Below are positions 60,547 to 64,000 of a stretch of DNA of 64,000 nucleotides, piece by piece. Origin of the DNA: Flavobacteriales bacterium. GTDB lineage: Bacteria; Bacteroidota; Bacteroidia; UBA10329. The first letter of the stretch is position 1; every line of letters begins with the position of its first letter. The notes beneath the pieces were generated by a model. It was given only the letters and a program-made list of their open reading frames with translations, was not told where the DNA came from and made no database searches. Both the position numbers and the translations under genes were made by a program. Location of the stretch: positions 1 through 64,000 of the forward strand of contig JAIPBM010000022.1 in assembly GCA_021739695.1 (NCBI GenBank), read 5' to 3'.

Positions 60547-62500
60547 GGATCTGCCCTTTGCTTGCCAGATCTCGGGCTTCTCCTTGGATGAAAAGTCGCT
60601 TGGCAGCTTCTTTTATCTCGCGGTTGATGCCCGTTTCGTTAATACGGATGGAAGTTTCCACGTAATTCAATGCTTCGTACAATCGTAGTTGCGAGAAATT
60701 CGAATCTTTCAGATTTTCCTTCATCAACACTTTCAGCATGTCCACTTTGGTGTCGTATGCTTTTCGGAAGAACTCATCTGGCTTTTCCCACCAGATCTCT
60801 GGTAGGTCAAAGTCGATAACGCGCGCGTCTACCGCTTTCTGAATGTTTCGCAGATCGCGTGATGAGAAGAACGGATACTTCCGTTGAATGGCCGCGTAGA
60901 AATCTCCGAAGAAATCGTGCGAATGCACACCAGCACTTGCCATTGTTTCATCGAAAATGGCCTTCACATCCTCATTCGTGAAGGTGTAATTATGGTCAAG
61001 CAGTTCGTTCAGCGATTCCGCTCGTTTCTGACTTGCCATGTAATCGTATCCACTCGGTGGAGGTGAGTTCACAAAGCCACTTTCCAGCTTTTCATATTTG
61101 CGCCACCACAGGTAATCCTGATCGATAAAATCCTTGTCGGTGCCCGCTCCATCCATTTTCACACGCATCTGAATTCGCGATAGCACCGCCTTATCAATCT
61201 GATCGGGAATGTTGGTGAAAAGGCTGATCAAACGGTTGCCGTAATTGACCGCATAAGCACCTTCCGTGTTTCTCAAGAAAACTCCGATAAACTCACGCAC
61301 ACCGGCCGAAACACCCTGACGCGTGCGTTCCTCCAAGTTATTCTCAGCATCATCAATCGGAGCGAAAATGATCTTGCTTGGGTCTTGCATCGGCTTGAAC
61401 CATTCCATGGCGCGTTCTGCCGTTCCGCCTTGGTATGTGGAAACGATGTTCTCTGGCAACGGCCAAAAAAGAAAGTCGTACCCGAGCATATCGCAACGCT
61501 CTTTAAGCAAGGTTGCCGTGGCGGCAATCAGCATGCTTTTCCCCGTTCCGGGCTTTCCATCAGCCATGGTCACATTGGGCAAACCGCCTAATTCGTTCAG
61601 CGGATTCCGCTTCGTTTCCATGTCGTAGCAAAGCAAGCGTTCAGCATAGCGCTTAAAAAGATGCTTTGCTTCCTTGTTGGCCACAATGTCTTCCATCTTG
61701 GTAGGATTGAACGCCATGCCAACCGTAACATTGGTCGACATCGTTTCAAAACCTTGCACCACAAACTCGGTCTTTTCCAGTTTGTAATGATTGTCGGTAA
61801 ACAGGTCAACGTACTTGAAACCGTCTTTTCTGAGCTTCAATTCTTCGCTCAAACGCTCAAAATATAGCTGACTGATCTTGAGGAAATGAAGATCCTGATT
61901 CACTACGCCCGAACGCTCCAAGTACGCGCCATAATAATAAAGCGAGCATTGAATAGCCTTGGAAGGACGGTTCAGGTTTACTTCTGGAATGCCGTTGAAA
62001 TCGATGTTGATGGATGAGACTTCATCTGCCCGATGATCGCGAAGCCCATACAGAATGTAGTTTGCTGCTACCATCAGTAAAATGGCCGCCTGCGTTTGCG
62101 ATTTATCATGAAACTCGGGTAGCTCCGATTGATGCAGACTTCCGTCACGGTTCTTCTGCATCAACAGTTCCAGACCTGATGCGCGTTCATATTGCTTGGC
62201 GATGTATTTACCGATGCAATAACCTTTCTTCAGCGCGTTCAGAATGACATTCGAAGTATTGGAAAGAATGATGCGATCATTACTGATACGGATGGCGCTT
62301 TTGATGATGGAAAGCTCATCCGTTTCGTTGATGTTCAAGGCTTTTCCTGCCTGAATGAGAAACGATAGATCGATATCGCCTTTGGCCTTTTTCACGTCAG
62401 TAATCCAGCCAACGCTTTTCAAATACGTGGTTATTTCTTCCTTGAACTCTTCAAGGTATTCTTCTTTGATTATCAGTAAGGATGAATCTGTTTTTTCCAT
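60539..62500 (-). CDS. AAA+ ATPase of an uncharacterised operon
   Basis: 653 residues without leader or TM. The first 300 residues are mainly helical and of unknown fold. The AAA+ core follows: Walker A GKPGTGKS (315-322), Walker B IIFAPIDD (377-384), where the usual catalytic Glu position reads Asp, a sensor-1-like Asn430 in SLFTN, and arginine-finger candidates R442/R446 in SRIQMRVKMD. The C-terminal 200 residues are helical. The motif spacing fits a classical AAA remodelling ATPase rather than an ABC or helicase protein. It is in the centre of a six-gene operon with two membrane proteins, which suggests a membrane-linked protein-remodelling role. Confidence 0.85.
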   Translation of the reverse strand: MEKTDSSLLIIKEEYLEEFKEEITTYLKSVGWITDVKKAKGDIDLSFLIQAGKALNINETDELSIIKSAIRISNDRIILSNTSNVILNALKKGYCIGKYIAKQYERASGLELLMQKNRDGSLHQSELPEFHDKSQTQAAILLMVAANYILYGLRDHRADEVSSINIDFNGIPEVNLNRPSKAIQCSLYYYGAYLERSGVVNQDLHFLKISQLYFERLSEELKLRKDGFKYVDLFTDNHYKLEKTEFVVQGFETMSTNVTVGMAFNPTKMEDIVANKEAKHLFKRYAERLLCYDMETKRNPLNELGGLPNVTMADGKPGTGKSMLIAATATLLKERCDMLGYDFLFWPLPENIVSTYQGGTAERAMEWFKPMQDPSKIIFAPIDDAENNLEERTRQGVSAGVREFIGVFLRNTEGAYAVNYGNRLISLFTNIPDQIDKAVLSRIQMRVKMDGAGTDKDFIDQDYLWWRKYEKLESGFVNSPPPSGYDYMASQKRAESLNELLDHNYTFTNEDVKAIFDETMASAGVHSHDFFGDFYAAIQRKYPFFSSRDLRNIQKAVDARVIDFDLPEIWWEKPDEFFRKAYDTKVDMLKVLMKENLKDSNFSQLRLYEALNYVETSIRINETGINREIKEAAKRLFIQGEARDLASKGQIHD

Positions 62501-62508
62501 CTAGATTT

Positions 62509-63135
62509 TCAGTTTGCCTTAAGGAGTTGATCTGTCCATAATGTATAAACCGATCCAATTGGTTTATACTGGTCATTCAATGGAAAAGCCAAGCGGATCT
62601 TATCCATAAAATCGATTAGTTGCCAATCCTCATTGTTGTAGGTGTCGTTTGGGTAGGCTTTTGTTGGTTCTTTGCCCCATTCCCACCTGACCAAATAATT
62701 ACTTACATCTTGCGCTTTAAGCTTTGGAATCAACTCAGCCAACAATTGTGGATTTCCCTTCTGAGCAGTAATTTCTTCTTCAGAGACATTCTCATCCCAG
62801 TAATCCGGTATAGGAATGAACTGATCTACTTGATCACCTCGGTTGTAAAGTACATACATCCAAAAATCTCCATCATGGATATGGAAGGAGAAAACCGGGC
62901 AATTTAGTTGCTGGGAAATGTATTGTGAGCAGGAGTCCCATTCAACAAACCCCATGGGATAAACAACGGCAGTTCCATTTTCACCTTCATGGATTATACA
63001 AGTGTTTTCTTTCAGATCATTATCTACTTGCTGTTCAAGTCCGCCAGACTTTGATTCGGCATAATCTCTTACGCAAGACACAACTTCTTCGGTAGTTCGA
63101 CCAATTACGCCTGACATTGACAAAAACATTCCCAT
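62509..63135 (-). CDS. Soluble protein of unknown function (208 aa)
   Basis: I do not recognise a characterised family. The protein starts MGMFLSMSGVIGRTTEEVV (the second Met is an alternative start) and shows VVYPMGFVEWDSCSQYIS, VFSFHIHDGDFWMYVLYN, a FIPIPDYWDE loop and a C-terminal WQLIDFMDKIRLAFP helix. It is acidic and lacks a leader or TM, so cytoplasmic. The composition and size are like small sensor or immunity-type proteins, but no evidence supports either. It lies 8 bp upstream of the ATPase gene and 11 bp after the next gene. Confidence 0.78.
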   Translation of the reverse strand: MGMFLSMSGVIGRTTEEVVSCVRDYAESKSGGLEQQVDNDLKENTCIIHEGENGTAVVYPMGFVEWDSCSQYISQQLNCPVFSFHIHDGDFWMYVLYNRGDQVDQFIPIPDYWDENVSEEEITAQKGNPQLLAELIPKLKAQDVSNYLVRWEWGKEPTKAYPNDTYNNEDWQLIDFMDKIRLAFPLNDQYKPIGSVYTLWTDQLLKAN

Positions 63136-63146
63136 GGCAAGTGATT

Positions 63147-63998
63147 CTAGTTATCGTGATAAATGTATGGCGGCACCACCAATTCATTGAGCGCCTCTGG
63201 ATGATATTCGCTCAGATATTGCCACACTCCGTGGCTGGTAATGCTGTATTTGTTCAACTTGGAGATCATCTTCTCCATGCATTCCTTGTTCGACTCATCG
63301 ATGTAAAAGATCTGTCGCAACTCACCTTTGGTCAGGAAGCTTTCTTTGCGTTGCTGCCCAACGGAAAAGATCACTTCCGCATCATATCGAAAGATGAAAT
63401 CGCTGTAGTCGAATCGCTTCTTCAGCATTTTTGAAAATGGATGTTCGTCCTGCGAATACTCGCCATAGATCGGCCCGATGGCGATGCGTTTCAGCACTTT
63501 CGGCATCATCAACTCGCTGAGCGAATCGATGTCGGAGATCATCACTTTCAGCGGAGCCGTATTGTGTGTGATCTTGCGGATGCTTTCCACAAAACCGTAG
63601 CTGCGCAATGCCTTTTCTGCTTCGGCATCTTCGCGGTGATGGTCGAACACCAGCATGTAGATGTATGGGCGATTGGTGACACTATCGAACGAGCCCCAAC
63701 TGTAGAGGTAACGCCAATTGAAATCGGCACCTTTTGATAGCAACTCCAGCGGCCCAGAAGTGAATTCCTTGAACAGTTTCCAGGTATCAAGCGTTTCGAA
63801 ATAAGTGCGCTTGCTGATCTGTTTGAGCAAGCGAACGGGTTCGGTTTTGCTACGGATCATGTGATCCAAGATCAAGGTGCGCAGCGTATCCACCGACTGG
63901 CCATCTTTCAACTCCTCGGCCTGTTTGGTAAGGTCGTCTGCCAAGCGTCTGAACTCCATGTGATTCGGGAATCCCGACTCTGTAAGATCCACCAACAT
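63147..63998 (-). CDS. Unknown protein, possibly cut by the window edge
   Basis: At least 283 residues. The frame is open to the right edge: the first Met lies 2 bp from the end and may not be the true start. No leader or TM is seen. The sequence is helical at first (RRLADDLTKQAEELKDG), then alpha/beta (YLYSWGSFDSVTNRPYIYML, APLKVMISDIDSLSELMM). The last 80 residues (FLTKGELRQIFYIDES, LNKYSITSHGVWQYLSEYHP) look like a winged-helix-type module. It is co-directional with the ATPase operon, 11 bp before the next gene, and is probably its first known member in view. Confidence 0.72.
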   Translation of the reverse strand: MLVDLTESGFPNHMEFRRLADDLTKQAEELKDGQSVDTLRTLILDHMIRSKTEPVRLLKQISKRTYFETLDTWKLFKEFTSGPLELLSKGADFNWRYLYSWGSFDSVTNRPYIYMLVFDHHREDAEAEKALRSYGFVESIRKITHNTAPLKVMISDIDSLSELMMPKVLKRIAIGPIYGEYSQDEHPFSKMLKKRFDYSDFIFRYDAEVIFSVGQQRKESFLTKGELRQIFYIDESNKECMEKMISKLNKYSITSHGVWQYLSEYHPEALNELVVPPYIYHDN

Positions 63999-64000
63999 CG

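Overview
The window reads as a chromosomal segment of a Bacteroidota bacterium, most likely Flavobacteriales. The reasons are SusC/SusD-type nutrient uptake genes, type IX secretion (T9SS) C-terminal sorting domains, promoter boxes of the TAnnTTTG type, frequent Ala-Gln signal peptidase sites, and the housekeeping order NUDIX / pyrE / birA / rsfS / ftsH / cdsA / psd. No tRNA, rRNA, CRISPR array, insertion sequence or phage gene was seen. Coding density is high and I saw no frameshifted gene. These are readings by eye; no searches were run.

Layout. 1-714 is non-coding and holds four tandem 118-119 bp repeats plus REP-like debris. 715-9469 carries a secreted protein of unknown function, a NUDIX protein divergent from pyrE with overlapping start codons, birA, and the run rsfS-ftsH-DUF2007-like-cdsA-psd (ribosome silencing, membrane proteolysis, phospholipid synthesis), then yjjG and a small membrane protein. 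9526-15137 is a minus-strand housekeeping block: upp, a polysaccharide deacetylase with wecB and radC in one operon, rpsT and icd.

15174-32310 is an alpha-glucan utilisation locus. Two tandem NUDIX-fold transcription regulators with eroded catalytic boxes face a plus-strand series: a BadF-type sugar kinase, a cytoplasmic GH31 alpha-glucosidase, two lipoprotein GH13 amylases, SusC, SusD, a T9SS-sorted third component, a terminator, a soluble GH13 enzyme and a small T9SS protein. A 17-bp near-palindrome of the same design lies upstream of the kinase and again upstream of susC, and is my candidate operator. The inferred flow is surface and periplasmic amylases cutting starch-like glucan, SusCD import, GH31 release of glucose and BadF-kinase phosphorylation. 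No inner-membrane sugar transporter is present here.

32376-57146 is an envelope and surface region: a TPR lipid-free periplasmic protein, a 3443-residue T9SS-secreted adhesin built of HYR, SprB and Ig-like repeats with nested block duplications, a divergent outer-membrane barrel with TSP3 and EF-hand motifs sharing a bidirectional promoter, a DUF4139/MuiA-type protein interrupted by a carboxypeptidase-regulatory and TonB-plug-like insertion, and an alpha-2-macroglobulin lipoprotein paired with pbpC.

57151-64000 is a tight minus-strand operon of six unfamiliar genes around an AAA+ ATPase, with two membrane proteins and three soluble proteins I do not recognise. It runs off the right edge. Together with the DUF4139 insertion protein and the EF-hand barrel/adhesin pair, it is the best candidate in the window for an undescribed system.
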